Position numbers and translations under genes: made by a program | The notes under the pieces: model-generated | The model's database searches: none | What the model saw: only the letters and a program-made list of their open reading frames with translations | Told to the model about the DNA's origin: nothing | In this document: positions 12,690-35,799 of the stretch, one piece after another | Numbering within the stretch: the stretch's first letter is position 1 | Layout: every line of letters begins with the position of its first letter | NCBI RefSeq assembly: GCF_965363235.1 | Contig: NC_134849.1 | Location: forward strand, 11,868,863-11,932,862 | Direction: 5' to 3' | From: Mytilus galloprovincialis | Taxonomy: Eukaryota > Mollusca > Bivalvia > Mytilida > Mytilidae | DNA: 64,000 bases

Positions 12690-12707
12690 GTATCGACCCA
12701 GTGATGT

Positions 12708-13039
12708 AAAAATATAAAACAACACGTTTAATAATTTATTGCGTCCGAAGCGCTTTTCTGGATTTACCTTCATCAGGAACGCTCAAAGCCAAACATTTGA
12801 AATCCGAAGATGTATAAGTACCGAAAATCGTTGAAGAGCTATAAGTTAAAAATACCTAAAATAAATAGCCAAATTCATCTAAAGCCAACTTTGCCTGAGG
12901 GAGTTGAAACCTTAGTTTCATAATAATTTCAAAATTTATAAACGGACAATTTTAGTAAAGTTTGTTTAATCATGTCAGTACCGAAGCACTGACTACTGAG
13001 CTGATGATACCCTCGGGGACTGATAGTCCACCAGCAGAG
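12708..13039 (+). repeat. Tandem duplication, copy 2 (332 bp)
   Basis: Second copy of 12358-12689, offset by 350 bp with an 18-bp spacer. The two short minus-strand open frames sharing LCWWTISPRGYHQLSSQCFG are a by-product of this duplication and not genes. Confidence 0.85.
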
Positions 13040-13191
13040 AGTTGAGGAAAAGTGTAACATATTGATTGATGTTGCATAAAATATGTTTGTAGCTACAACT
13101 ACATGAACTTGCAATAAAAGTTTAACACATTTATAGATGTTCGATTAATTGTATGAATTTCTATAAATTAATTTGTATGATTTCAAGATAA

Positions 13192-13893
13192 TTATGGTTT
13201 TGATTTGTTTTTAAATCTTTTTTCGTCTCTCTCATTGAGTCCATCAGGTTCAAGAGTTCGTAACTGGTGCATCCAAAATCTCTCTCTTTTTTGTTTTCCT
13301 TGTGTATCCCAATTTTGATTTTTCTCAATGATTTGAAATGTGACGTTTTCAAAATCATGTCCTGCTCTTAAAAGGTGTCTTGTAATTGGGCAGTTCCTTT
13401 CTTTTGTATAAAATGACCGATGGTTATTTAGTCGGATGTTAAATGGTGTTTCTGTTTCACCAACATATTGTATTTTGCAAGTTCCACACGTTAGAACATA
13501 AATGCAATTTTGCGTTTTGCAATTTGATGTTATGAATATGTTGTATTTTTTCTTTGTGACTGTGCTGACGAATTGGGTTTCGATAGTGGCGACTCTGCAG
13601 CACTTACAATTGCTCCTTCCGCATGGTGTATAACCTCCGATTGTTGATATCTCCTGTTTAGATACTTTGGATGTTACTAGAATATCTTTGAGGTTTTTGG
13701 GTCTGTGGTAAGCCATAACGGGAGGTGATGGGAAAATCTCTTTTAAGGAAGGATCATTTTCAATAAGACGCCAATGTTTGTGGACAATTGATGAAAGATT
13801 TGTCAGGTCAGGATGAAAGCTAACAACAAACGGGATTTTATTTGTTGGGGCCGTCTTTTCTTTGTATTCAAGTAGGTTTGTTTGGTCTTTTTC
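13192..13893 (-). mobile_element. Penelope-like element fragment: GIY-YIG endonuclease
   Basis: About 230 residues of open frame. An N-terminal linker (FHPDLTNLSSIVHKHWRLIE, later RPKNLKDILVTSK) leads to a cysteine knuckle (CGRSNCKCC) and then a GIY-YIG nuclease domain: CIYVLTC (Tyr of the GIY part), QYVGET (YIG part), the helix arginine in NIRLNNHR, and a glutamate in RERFWMHQLRTL. This matches the C-terminal region of Penelope-like retroelement proteins, whose nuclease nicks target DNA. The upstream RT domain is absent: homology stops at a (TA)n tract at 13894-13919, and the rest of the open frame to 14112 is unrelated sequence. It is a truncated copy, although the nuclease frame itself is open. 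Confidence 0.85.
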
Positions 13894-13919
13894 TATATAT
13901 ATATATATATATATATATG
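13894..13919. repeat. (TA)n microsatellite
   Basis: Uninterrupted TA dinucleotides directly at the 5' truncation point of the Penelope-like fragment. Confidence 0.95.
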
Positions 13920-14057
13920 TGTTTTTATTGTTTTGTTTTTCAATAAGTTGATGCATATATATGTAACGTTTCACTGTGTAATTTATCTTACTTTTGATAA
14001 TTGTAAAATTAGTTAATATTATATTTCTAGATACATTCCCATTATCAATGAAATTGA

Positions 14058-14270
14058 AAATGGAAATGGGGAATGTGTCAAAGAAACAACAACCCGACCA
14101 TAGAAAAAACAACAGCAGACGGTGACCAACAGGTCTTCAATGTAGCGAGAAATTCCCGCACCCGGAGACGTCCTTCAGCTGGCCCTAAACAAATATCTAC
14201 TAGTTCAGTGATAATGAACGCCATACTAATGTCCAAATTGTACACAAGAAACTAAAATTAAAGTAATACA
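14058..14270 (-). repeat. Repeat R3, 3' end, inverted
   Basis: It runs from ggaaatggggaatgtgtcaa to tgtacacaagaaactaaaat and is the reverse complement of the R3 ends at 36190-36410 and 52940-53155. Confidence 0.65.
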
Positions 14271-14279
14271 AGACTAATG

Positions 14280-15229
14280 AATATTTTATTGTCTACTTCC
14301 TTGTGAACTGGATTTGGAGTGAAATTTATTGTATTTGTAAGAAGATAGAGATCACTTTCCGTTGTGTTAAGTGAAATAACCAAGTCACTAAACAATTTAT
14401 AAGTACCATTATTTGTATATTTATAGATGTTCAATTACTGTAAAACGCGATTATTAATTTTACATTTTTGCAGGCCATTTATTTTTATAAATGTAGCTAG
14501 ATGGTTTTTTTATATTTCTCTTTTCGTATCAAACTACATTTAATTTATTCATTTAAGTACGTCTTAATTATATAAATCAGTGTTAAATGATCCAGAAAAG
14601 AGATACACGAGCACCTACTTCAAAGAAAACAAGATGTAAGTCATTTGTTTTAAAGATTTCAACAAACCCGTATTGCTATCAACAAAAAATATGTTTTTAT
14701 TTAGTCGTGATTAGCAAAACATTTAAGCATTGTAAAGAGTTAGTGCTGTCGCAAATGTTCATAAACGAACATATTGACAGAAGTGTTATTCCAGACAAGA
14801 TATCGTTGATACTATTTTTATACATATCCTACCTATATTCGAATCAGTCATAAAATAGTATACCTTGATCTGGTCTACGAAGTACGAAGTTTTGATTAAA
14901 AATCATTAAAGTTAACACGAAAAACAGTCAACGAGTCTGCTCCAAATTTACTGTCGTATAGTCAAGGACTGCATCAACTTTATGCGTAATTTTGTTTGTG
15001 ATTGTGAAGACCTTTTGTTATCTTTTTGATGAAGTTTAATTATGTGCCATGGCGTTGTCAGTTTGGTTCAGCCTTCCTCATGTTCATAACTGATCATTCA
15101 TAATGATAAATACTTTCGTAACATTAGTTAATTTCTCGACTATTGTTTCTAGAAATAAAGTATCATATTCAACATAATACTTTATTCCTACTAATATGAA
15201 CTACTTGTCAAAGGTTCGTCCTCAAGCGT
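14280..15229. other. No gene seen
   Basis: AT-rich sequence. The open frame at 14587-14853 has no recognisable domain or exon signals that fit the receptor family. Confidence 0.4.
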
Positions 15230-15945
15230 GCAGTTGTTGGCCTGACACGGGTTATGTTCTCCTCGTAAATTTTAAACTTAAACCATATCATGAGGAATTG
15301 TGCTTGTATTTTATGCTAATGTCATAAGTCTTTCAGTTATTAAGTATATCAGTTAAAGTCTGTAGCTGGCATGTCCGTAACTGTTAGTAGTTCATGTACA
15401 TGTACCATTGTCACTTGCTTAGTTTTTTCTGTTAACTATTTTGACATCGAAATCATACTTCTTTATAAATTGAGTTTGACTGTACGAGTTACTTTGTGTT
15501 TATTTATCTTACAAAGGAAAATATGTTTATCCCCGCTGCATTTTTGCACCTGTCGCAAGTCGGGAGCCGCTGACCTTTGTTAGTTTTGTAAATTATTTTT
15601 ACATTATTATGTAACGTAGTTAAAGTTGACATCTATTTCCCCTGAACTAGTACATTTGGTAAGGGCCAGCTTAAGCTGGCTTCAGCATGCATAATGTTCT
15701 CACAGTGTTGAAGACCTGGCCTTGAAGTCATACATCTTTCTAGTCATTTTTTTTGTACGACTCATACTCTAAAATCAATCAATCAACATGTTTGATTTCA
15801 TGTTTCGAGTATGATTTTTGCGCTCCAAACACTGGGAAAAGTTTATGAACTCAACCCCTGATTATTGGTTTGGGCTGTTGCTTGCTCTTTGGTCATATTG
15901 TTGTCTCTCTGACACATTCCCTGTTTCTTTTCTCATTATTTTATG
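15230..15945 (+). mobile_element. Repeat R3, diverged 3'-end copy
   Basis: It contains gttggcctgacacgggttat, later tgtagctggcatgtcc and gcatttttgcacctgtcgca, and ends with tgttgtctctctgacacatt. The order is the same as in 35800-36410 and 52538-53155 but divergence is higher. It has no coding part, so it looks like an old 5'-truncated retroelement copy. Confidence 0.55.
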
Positions 15946-16597
15946 AATTGTAAGATGTACACTAGTATGAGCGGAGTTTATTCAAGCTTTCAATCATTGA
16001 CTATGTACCTGTACGTACCATATTTAACATAAATATTAAAAAAAACACTACATTGAATGACATTAATCATGTCATAAAATACTTCGACAAATAAAATCAT
16101 AGAGGACCACTTATAAATACATGGTTATCTAACAAAAATCATGTTCATCTCACCATTTTGTTTTAAAGTTATACTCAAAGGACATTATTTCTTGTTATCA
16201 AATAATAAATGTATAATTATTTTGCCTGCTGGAAATCCAAAATTGTTCACTTTCTTTTTCATACAATTAATGTTTGGTTTTTTTATCTTTACAGGAACAG
16301 TTGAATTACCAAACAATGTGAACATAACTTTGACAGGATTTAAATAATTGCAATCAAAACCGTAAGATGTTTTAAAAATTAACTGAAAAACTCAAACAGA
16401 ATGTGTTTACTTAATGTTCTGTCTTTTCAAAACGGTCTAGATGGAGTTACTATTTTAGGAAAAAATTATAAGTTGGTGAAAATATACACCTCAAACACAA
16501 CAGAATCAAGTATTTATTGGAGATATTTGGAGAATATCAAATATTATATTTTGCTCATTTGGAATTGCTTTTTATGAAATAACCTTTATCAGTAAAA

Positions 16598-16830
16598 GAG
16601 GGACGAAAGATACCAAAGGGACAGTCAAACTCATAAATCTAAAACAAACTGACAACGCCAGGGCTAAAAATGAAAAAGACAAACAAACAAGAGCACATAC
16701 GACACAACATAGAAAACTAAAGCATAAACAACACGAACCCCACCAAAAAACTAGGGGTGATCTCAGGTGCTCCGGAAGGGTAAGCAGATCCTGCTCCACA
16801 TGTGGCACCCGTCGTGTTGCTTATGTGATA
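16598..16830 (-). repeat. Repeat R4: 3' tail of the RT element
   Basis: This is the non-coding tail downstream of the RT fragment at 16892, containing caggtgctccggaagggtaa. Related tails are at 412-545, 10430-10620, 31140-31275 and 36810-36985; only those at 16598 and 36810 are followed by RT sequence. Confidence 0.6.
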
Positions 16831-16891
16831 ACAAATCCGGTAAATAGTCTAATTCGGTAGGTCACATTTATGAAAGGGAAGGGGATTGTAG

Positions 16892-17758
16892 TTACGACGT
16901 AAGGATCATATCCGATATCATTTGTGAAATGGTTATTCCATAACGGTCAACCAATTCGTGATGGCGTCCGTAAAATTTACGAAGGGATGATTTCAACTTC
17001 ACCATTTGGAACTCTTGGTTTAATAGCTTCCTTGTGAGCAGCAACCCTCTATCAAGAAAATCATGATAGGAAATGCAAGCACGGGAATATCGTATCAGTT
17101 GGGAGATATATACCCCGTATGCAGGTGCTGCTGGAATGTTGCTACTTAGAAATGGAAAGTTCACAATTGGAAAGCTGAAATCATCTCTTTTGTCGTAAAG
17201 TTTTGTTTTCAACCGACCCTCATTGTCAATTTCTAGATTTAAGTCAAGATATGAGGCCGACTTAACTGTATCTGTAGAATCCTTTATCTCTAGCTCGATT
17301 GGATAGATGCGTTCCACATAGTCACCAAATTTTGAATTATTTAGTGAAAGAACATCATCTATGTAGCAAAAAGTAGAGTTAAAGGATATTGCTAACTTCT
17401 TATCTTTCTTCCTAAGAAGTTCCTGCAAGAAGTCAGCCTCATAATAATAAAGAAACAAGTCGGGAAGTAGAGGGGCACAGTTTGTTCCCATTGGAATGAC
17501 GACAGTCTGTTGAAAAACACGTCATTCGAACGTAACAAATATGTTGTCAATCAAGAAATCAAGCATCTTGATAATATCAGTTTCAGAGAATTTTTTGTTC
17601 GAATCAGAGTGATCCTTTACAAAGTAGGATTTATCCCTCCCTAAGACAAGATACTTGTATCTACGTTGGCCATTCTTTTTTACGAAGTAACTGTCAAACC
17701 AATTCATTGAAATGCCGAGCGGTAGTATGCCAAGGACTTATGCTTCTCTATTTATTTT
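16892..17758 (-). mobile_element. Reverse transcriptase fragment with one nonsense codon
   Basis: The open frame 17491-16892 reads MGTNCAPLLPDLFLYYYEAD and continues with the catalytic box in CYIDDVLSLNN, then SASYLDLNLE and DKRDDFSFPIVNFPF. YIDD is the RT active-site motif (metal-binding Asp pair). Upstream and in the same frame, 17707-17525 encodes KYLVLGRDKSYFVKD and continues to VTFE; a single TGA at 17522-17524 separates the halves where RVFQQTV follows. The protein resembles an RT family common in invertebrate genomes; its class (Penelope-like or other non-LTR) is not settled here. The N-terminus is missing and a further stop lies just upstream of about 17745. It is a dead, 5'-truncated copy. 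Confidence 0.8.
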
Positions 17759-17794
17759 AAAACGAAGAATATAAAAGTAGGAAGAAGAGTCCTA

Positions 17795-18185
17795 ATCAGA
17801 CAGCTCTCCACCAAATACCAAATCACATAGAAGTCAATATCTATAGTTCTTTGTTTTGCCTTCAACAATTATCAAACCCAATACCAAATAGTACGTTATA
17901 AAAATCTCCGGAAAAAAAATGTAAAACCATTCAAACCAGCAAACTTACAACCAATTGTATGTACAAAACAATAAGCGAATACCAAAATATGATATGCAAC
18001 AACTCGGGACATCCACTGAAATACTGGTTCCTCACTTTGGAGACGCACGTATGGAATTCAAAGGGGTTAACACGTTTGCTGGTACCAAAATGTCCCTTAA
18101 CATTAAATACTGGTGTAACATATCAGTGCAAAACACTTCTACATTAAAAAATAAGATAGGTATAATATAAAGTCAAACTGCTCTC
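17795..18185 (+). repeat. Repeat R1, long copy
   Basis: It shows the R1 order: cagctctccaccaaatacca, ttgccttcaacaatt, atgtaaaaccattcaaacca, actggttcctcactttggag, aaggggttaacacgtttgct. The open frames inside are not genes. Confidence 0.55.
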
Positions 18186-18189
18186 TTGC

Positions 18190-19768
18190 TTTTCATACAG
18201 CAACACATGGTTGTTTTGGAAAATATATGATTCAAAACATTAATAAAAATTCTATGTTCAAGAAATTTTAGATATATCATGCATGTTATTTGTAACACAA
18301 TACACGTTTTCACGTACACCAAATACACTCCGTTTGCGCAAGCACAAAAACATAAGAAGGCAAATACTGCAATAGCAATGTACTACATGTATTCTTGGTG
18401 AACACGTCTTGGTGTTTTGAAATACGCTAAAAAAAACTAATTCTTTCAAATTGATAATGTATCATGCATATCTAAAATTCACACTATTTATGTCTATTCT
18501 ATACCAATTTGCAAATAATATATATAATTTTGCTGTTTTATATAAACATGCATTTTCAGCAATTCACAATATAAAAATAAGGCAACAAAAATAGCTTATA
18601 GCTAATGTTCAGAGTGAGCTCAACGAAAACAAAATAAAGCATGAACGCTATATACAGTTTCTGCATACATGCCTTATTTATAAGCAGCGGTGCTCATACA
18701 TTGTATCAACAAGACCAATAAAAGTATGTAACAAATATTCAACTCAAGCATTGCAATATTCTACATTGTGATTCCTAATAATTTTGAAATTGTTTACAAT
18801 CGACAGTATAGTTAAAAGATAATTTTCTAAAAGTGTAAAAAGTTCCGCAAGAGATATTAAAATCACTATATACATATAGTTCTATACATATAATATGAAA
18901 AAGTATATCATTAACAGTTTTCAATTAAGATGTATAACCTTCTGATAACCCTCCTTGATTTTTACACCATAAATTAAAATGTTCATTTACATAATTTGTC
19001 AAAGTTGATATGAATGACAAATCACATTACATTTATATATAGAACTTTAGACTAATTTAACATTGTCAAATTGAGTTGTCTCTCTTTTTACGGAATGATT
19101 AATATCGAATGTATTATGAGCAAGTAACGTAACACAGATGACTTCATTGATTAACTACCTAACTATAAGTACAGTTTAATAAAGTAATACACATGAAACT
19201 AAACTGTCTCAAAATTTAAATACAAGACAAGGTGTCATCCAGTTTATACGTTTCACGTTTCACAATACAGCTCCTTAGGGGAGAAATTTGATATGCATAG
19301 ATATTGTTATTGCTGATATACCGGTCCTTAAATATCAACGTTATGCTTCATCTCGTAGAGTCAAAACTAGAGAATTTTACCCGTAAAAATACACATGGAT
19401 ACCAGCCAAATTGAAATTGAAAACTCAGAAGAGAGGGAGGGGTAGTCAGATTTAATTTCAAAGTCAATTTCATTTAAACTCTCAGATGTTCGAGTCATAT
19501 AAATGTTGAAAATATTTTGCAAATCCATATATATTGACCTTTGAAAAAAAAAGTAGTGATATAAACTTTCCATTCTAGGAAAGATTTTTTTACCAATCTT
19601 CATACTTAAAGTAGCACCGATTAAGTTGTAAAAGGTATATTTTTTGGGAAGTCGCATTGTTTATATTTCTATATTTACAAAAATTTGACCTCTAACCGAT
19701 TTCAAACTGTACACGTCATTGTCTCAATCAAACAGACTCCTTACGGAGAATGATAAACATTTTTCATC
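18190..19768. other. Intergenic, 3' flank of gene B
   Basis: No domain-bearing frame or clear repeat was seen. A possible minus-strand poly(A) signal ATTAAA lies at 19451-19456, about 315 bp past the gene B stop codon, but this hexamer is common in such AT-rich DNA. Confidence 0.35.
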
Positions 19769-30135
<10,367 letters not shown>

Positions 30136-30546
30136 TATTCTGCAAAAGAAAACAAACAGAATAACAGAAGCATATCAACAATATTCTTCTAAATATTATA
30201 TTTAATCAACAACTCACATCGTTTGAAACTTAACAAAATTAAAGTAGCAAGGTAGAGTTAAATTATGAATGGTCGTCATTGATGGCATTCACAGTGTGTC
30301 TCCCTAAACAAGCATTGCTGCGTAGGCACATCAGGAAAGCATATAGTACACTTAAATGTTACTTTTATACAGACTGTAAAGTTCAGTCAATCGGGCTAAA
30401 CGTTTATGATGGACAATACGTCTCCCTGTACGATGAACTTACCATATACAATAAAAGGAATAAAATAATTCCCGTGTAAGGTCTTAAAATGTGTTACCGT
30501 ATAAAAATCTTGTAGTGCACTTTACTTGTTATTAAACTCAAAATAA

Positions 30547-30762
30547 GTATCACATATATACTTTGGACAATCTTGTGTCATAAAAGATATCTTTTGTTTT
30601 ACTATTATACCGCACAACAAGCATCACCTATACGTTGGACAATCTTATGTCATAAAAGATATCTTTTGTTTTACTGTTGTACTGCACAACAAGCATCACA
30701 TATACTTTGGACAATTTTATATCATAAAAGATATCTTTTGTTTTAATATTGTACCGCACAAT
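30547..30762. repeat. Three tandem copies of a 72-bp repeat
   Basis: The ggacaat marker recurs at 30565, 30637 and 30709. Each unit holds the palindromic phrase AAAAGATATCTTTT. The array lies about 410-630 bp upstream of the gene B start codon, possibly in its promoter or 5' UTR region. Confidence 0.85.
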
Positions 30763-31139
30763 CATTGAACTGCTTCGTGTATTATGCAATGATTCGACTG
30801 ACTATAAAAATAATTTGGTATGATTTAGCAGACACACCCTTATAGTCATACGCTTAAATATATGAACAACAAATACATCACTTAGAATATAATTATTTTG
30901 AAGTAATTTTTCATATGGATTGAATCATTAAAGACAAACAGATAAGAAACATACCAATACGATAAACAACTCAATTTCAGTAGATACATTTGGTTGATTT
31001 ATAAACGATCGTCTTTGGCTATTAACACATTTTCGTTTTGGTGTAGGGTATTCGTCTACTCAGAACGGAAATAGAAGGGGTCTCCCCGGAGTGATTTGAA
31101 ATATATATTGTTTGCAATAGTCAATAATCAACGTTATTC

Positions 31140-31275
31140 TTGTAAAAGAAAGGCAAAATAAAACAAAGGGACATTTAAATTCTTTAAAAATTGACAACGC
31201 AATGAAAAATACGGTAAAGGAACTAAAGACAAACTACAGTACTAAACACAACATCACAAAATAAAGACTGAGCAT
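31140..31275 (-). repeat. Repeat R4 fragment
   Basis: The phrases caaagggacatttaaatt and attgacaacgcaatgaaaaa place it in R4, the 3' tail of the RT element. No RT sequence adjoins it. Confidence 0.5.
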
Positions 31276-32581
31276 TAAAATAAAACTTTTTTATTACAAC
31301 AATTTACCCAAATAAAATATACATATTGATACGTTACTATCACCGAAGTCTATGTATTAAAGTTACCAATTGTTAAATAGTTACGTACTTCTATGTCATT
31401 TACCGTAGCCCCCATTCAAACATTTAATTCGAAAAGGGGTAAAATTGTATTCTATCCAGCAAAACTTGATAGGTAGAGTAAATGTAAAACAACATCGTCA
31501 TTGAGTGGCGATAGCTCCAATATTAATGCGAATTACTATTTGATCGAAGTATTGTTTCTAATTTTCAAATCATGTCTAAATGATATATTTGTCGTTTCAA
31601 ATTTTCTTTTATCTTTATAGATTTCAGGTCAAATGAGGATGCCTTTCCTTTAATGGCGATTCTTTTTATAAGACATCATCTGATCATTGGTCCATTTGTT
31701 TTGTAGATAGTGGATCTCTTGGTGTTTTTTTTATTCTATAACTCAACCAACCGTTGTCTATTCTATAACTCAACCAACCGTTGTCTAATGAAAAAAGAAA
31801 ACCCGAAAAATCGGTGAAATCGTTGATGAACTTTTTAAACAATGTGATTGTTTGTTGAATTTATTTGTTATTTGTTTTTCTCTCTATTTATAATAGTTGT
31901 GATGATTATAGACAAACACGCAGTTCATCATGACATCGAACATGGTGGCTTTTATGCAGATCTTGTCTCATGTATCAACTTTGCTGTTTACAGTTTTCGT
32001 CTGTCTTCTTTAGTTAAAAAATGAAGGACGATATATTGGCATGAACTCAAAAACACAAAATGTATTTTGGAAACTGGTAATGTTTTGCCTTATAACAAGA
32101 CACGTATGAACTGGGATTTCGATGGTTCTTTTACTTTGACACATAAACAGCGACACAGTTGCTGCACAACATGTCTTTGGTTATGTCCCAATTTTGACTA
32201 ACTGTGAAAATGTTTTAAAAAATTATGTTTTACCAACCGGTGGTCATACTTATTCAAGGGTTATACAGTAAAAGTTCTTGAATGACAATGTTTATATGTC
32301 AAAATCAACCTTATAATATATGCCGACAGAAACGAAATATGCATGTATGGTTCAACAATGGAATACTTAATTTAGTTAAAAAAAAAAAGGATGGTATACA
32401 AGTCGATGTTGTAAAAATCAGTACAGGAAGAGCACTTCGATATATGGTAAACGATACAAATAGCATGCCATACAATCTTTTACAAGTACAAACAAAGCAA
32501 CAATAAGTTACATAAGGCCGTGTTCTCATTGACCTAAACTCGGTGTTGTGTGTGTCTGTAATTTACACGTAAACTTAACAC
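31276..32581. other. No gene seen; small 27-bp tandem duplication
   Basis: I recognise no coding exon here. At 31732-31787 a 27-bp unit (tattctataactcaaccaac and following) is repeated once, head to tail. Confidence 0.5.
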
Positions 32582-33824
32582 AATTAAAAACCAATTCTTC
32601 AGAGAACAATTAAAGGTCTTTCCACCTCGATAATAAGAATGAAATTTAAAAAACGATGTTAGAAAATGTCACTCCTTGTTGATGTAATTTGGTTCTTCAA
32701 ATTGATATAAAAAATAAGATTAATATGTATATGCAGAAGACCTAATTGTTTTATTATGAACAAAAAATATTTTTTAGAACGTCAAATTGACCTTTGACCT
32801 TGACCTCAATTTCAAGGTCATAGGTCAGTGATCTCAAATCAAAAGACCCCAGGTCAATCATTTGTATGGTGTGGAGAAATACTGATTTCAAATACAAAAG
32901 GGTAGAAAACTCCTGTAAGGGTTAACCAAAACACTTCGACTGATTAGGTTGAAGTGCGCCTTATTGTAAACAGTAATTTGGCAAACAAATCATATCATTA
33001 ACTGTAACAGTTTCTTTTGAATAACGATAACAAGCAAAATTCAAAATTTATGACATGACCTTGACCTTCGACCTTGATCTCAATTTCAAGGTCATAGGTC
33101 AGTAAACTCAAAACAGAAGACCGGAGGTCAATCACTTGTATGGTTGTGGAAAAATACTGATTTGAAATACATAAGGGGAGAAAACTCCTATAAGGGTTAA
33201 CCAAAACACTTTGACTGAAATAGGTTGAAGTTGCGCCTTATTGTAAACAGTTATTTGGCAAACACATCATATCATTTACTGTCACCGTTTCTGTGGAATG
33301 ACGATAACAAGCAAAATTCATAATTTAGAACTTGACCTTTGACCTTGACCTTTGACCTTGACCTGAATTTCCTTCAAATGGACCAAGGATTTCATATCAA
33401 AAGACTGTAGGCCTCTACGACTTATAACGTATGAATTTATCCAACAAATCGCCTATCTTAAATTTTCAAAGGGAAATAACTCCCATAAGATGTCTTCCGA
33501 TCACTAAAGTCAAATTCACCAAATCATTCTCAAGAGTAGACGAACAATTTGGTGAAAACAGTTTGCTAAAATCTTTTACGGTTTAGGAGTTATAGCGATA
33601 ACAAGAAAAAGGGGACGCGGGGAGATAACTCCTATAAGAATAAGTGTTTGGTCACACAGGGTGAGTTTTGAAACCCCCATTACTGTACAACATCATCGGC
33701 CAAAAAATCCGTTCCATATGTTGTAAGACAAAAAAGCATCTCAGACGGCAGAAGATAAAAAAAAAAAAATAATCAGAAGAAGAAAAACAAAAGGTCTTTC
33801 CACGAAAAGTGGAAAGACCTAATT
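32582..33824 (-). mobile_element. Hairpin-ended repeat HE, single variant copy
   Basis: AATT flanks both ends. One end has the (here imperfect) CAATTCTTC/GAACAATT hairpin and the other the AGGTCTTTCCAC/GTGGAAAGACCT hairpin at 33792-33820. Inside, a segment of about 277 bp is duplicated (marker ttattgtaaacag at 32961 and 33238). Three TGACCT/AGGTCA clusters lie near 32790, 33056 and 33330. No coding capacity was seen. Confidence 0.7.
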
Positions 33825-34530
33825 ACGTTCCCATTGATAAAACTCAATGTTTACATGTAGTTTCAATCATGTTTTGTCTACATGTAGTCGATAGTGAATG
33901 AAGAACTTGTTTGGTTCAGTGTACACAAACAAGCTATATACAACATGCATTTTACCAAGTATTTCAGGGGGAAAAGTTTTTTTTTTTTTTAAATACAATT
34001 GTTTATGCACTTTTTTTAACGAATTATTTGTCTTGATATATTAATTGGTTTGTAATATAAAAAAAAACTTTCAGGTAGCCTTATTAGGAAGCAACAATTT
34101 AACTATATGCGGGAAGGGGGTTATGATTTAATTGTTCGACACGGATTTTTTTCACGAACATTTTTATTTGGTTTTTCAAAGCTATCAATCAAATAGGTTT
34201 GTTCAGAATTTAACACTATTATAAGGTATTAAGAAAATCTGGATTCAGAAATATTTTTCCTCATTGAACAGAATATTGTTACATCCGTTTTAAAATCAGA
34301 ACATTTTATGGAAAAAAAACACCTTTCGGGTCATTCCCTGAACTCCAAATCCAGACTTAAAGTATTATAATTGCCAAAAACATAATTCATGTTTTCCCGA
34401 ATTGACTGGACGTTCACATAAATAGTTGCCACTGTTAATCAACGATTCACTCATAAAAGGATTTATAAAACACCCTAAACATCTAAATCCTTCTTCTACG
34501 TTTTGTAACCTACGTGATGTATTGTGTAAT

Positions 34531-34612
34531 TAGTGGCGGATTCAGATGGGGGCAGGTTCCGAACCGAATTTTGGAACCCCCTTTTTCGCACGATCAATGT
34601 TTGGAACCCCAT
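34531..34612 (+). repeat. GGCGGAT-type MITE fragment
   Basis: gtggcggattcagatggggg, followed by ggttccgaaccgaatt, resembles the more complete element at 51198-51360. The right terminus is not found. Confidence 0.5.
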
Positions 34613-35799
34613 GCATTTATAAAATGCCATTATCCAGCTCTGGTACTCGAGACATCTTTAAAATAGGTGCAAATCATCAAAATGGCTTTCATTATTGCTA
34701 TACAAGTTGTCCAAGAAATTTTAATTCGATTATATGTAATGAACATTTAAATGACATAGTTTTTAAATGTGAACAAAACTTATGCACAGATAACTAAAAA
34801 AGGTGTATAGGTGTGAACAAATTTAATGTGAAATCAGTTTTCATTACATTAAACTAATTGTAAACATGTTTAATTTGATAGATTTCACGAAGTTACAAAA
34901 ATGATTTCAAAGTTTCTTACCAGATAGCATCATTAGAAATTCATTTCAATATAAATTGTCAACTTCAGCGTAGATATTTAATATCAACTTCATCAGTAAT
35001 GTTATCTACATAGTAAGAGGAAGACAAAGTCCAGTTCATTTCCTAGAACACTCATTAACATGTCATGTTTCCATTTATAGAGCACTGTAATTTGGAATTT
35101 TTGTATTGATTTTTTGACGTTATTTAAAAACCGTATATTGTAGAATACGTCTGTATATTAAATCATAAATGTATATTGACACGGTCAGTATAATCTATAA
35201 TTTAATTATGTATGTATAGTTTATACTAGTAAAGTTAAAGACTGATGATTTAAACAAATGGGTTTTCAGGATAAATTTCAGAAAAGTGAACAATCTGATT
35301 TAATATTTCATTTTTACTCGTTTTAAGTCACTCACAATGAATCTGAAGATACAATATTTAGGGTGAGGAAAAGGGTTTTTACTAATAATCTTTTACAAGC
35401 ATTGATTTATTTATGATGAACAGAAACAAAAAACAATTCGACAAATCAATTACCCGGACAGTCAGTTTTACTAATTGTTGGAAGATGCCTTCTGTTTCCT
35501 CATAGTACTTAAAATTAATTGTTCTAATCGCTGACTCAAAGGAACAACAACAAAAACAGCTAATATGTATTTAGAGCTCAAATATAAAGTGGGTTTCAAA
35601 TATATGGCATGATTTTAATTTTTGGAAAAGGTGATATCACATTGGCCATAAAAATCTTATGGCCTTTTTTCCTGCAAAAACAAATAGTGACAAACTGCGT
35701 TACTTTTCGATAAAAGTTGTAAACTGTAACGACATATAACGTCGTCTTATACATGTAATTTATTTCTAAACACATTTATTAAAAAAAAAAACAGTTATT
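34613..35799. other. No gene seen
   Basis: AT-rich sequence without recognisable exons or clear repeats. Confidence 0.4.

Noticed and set aside
12579..13114. Two minus-strand frames sharing LCWWTISPRGYHQLSSQCFG
   Set aside because: Both derive from the 332-bp tandem duplication and read a dispersed repeat; no domain and no exon signals.
30547..30762. CRISPR-like array
   Set aside because: Head-to-tail units without unique spacers, in a eukaryotic sequence; it is a short tandem repeat.
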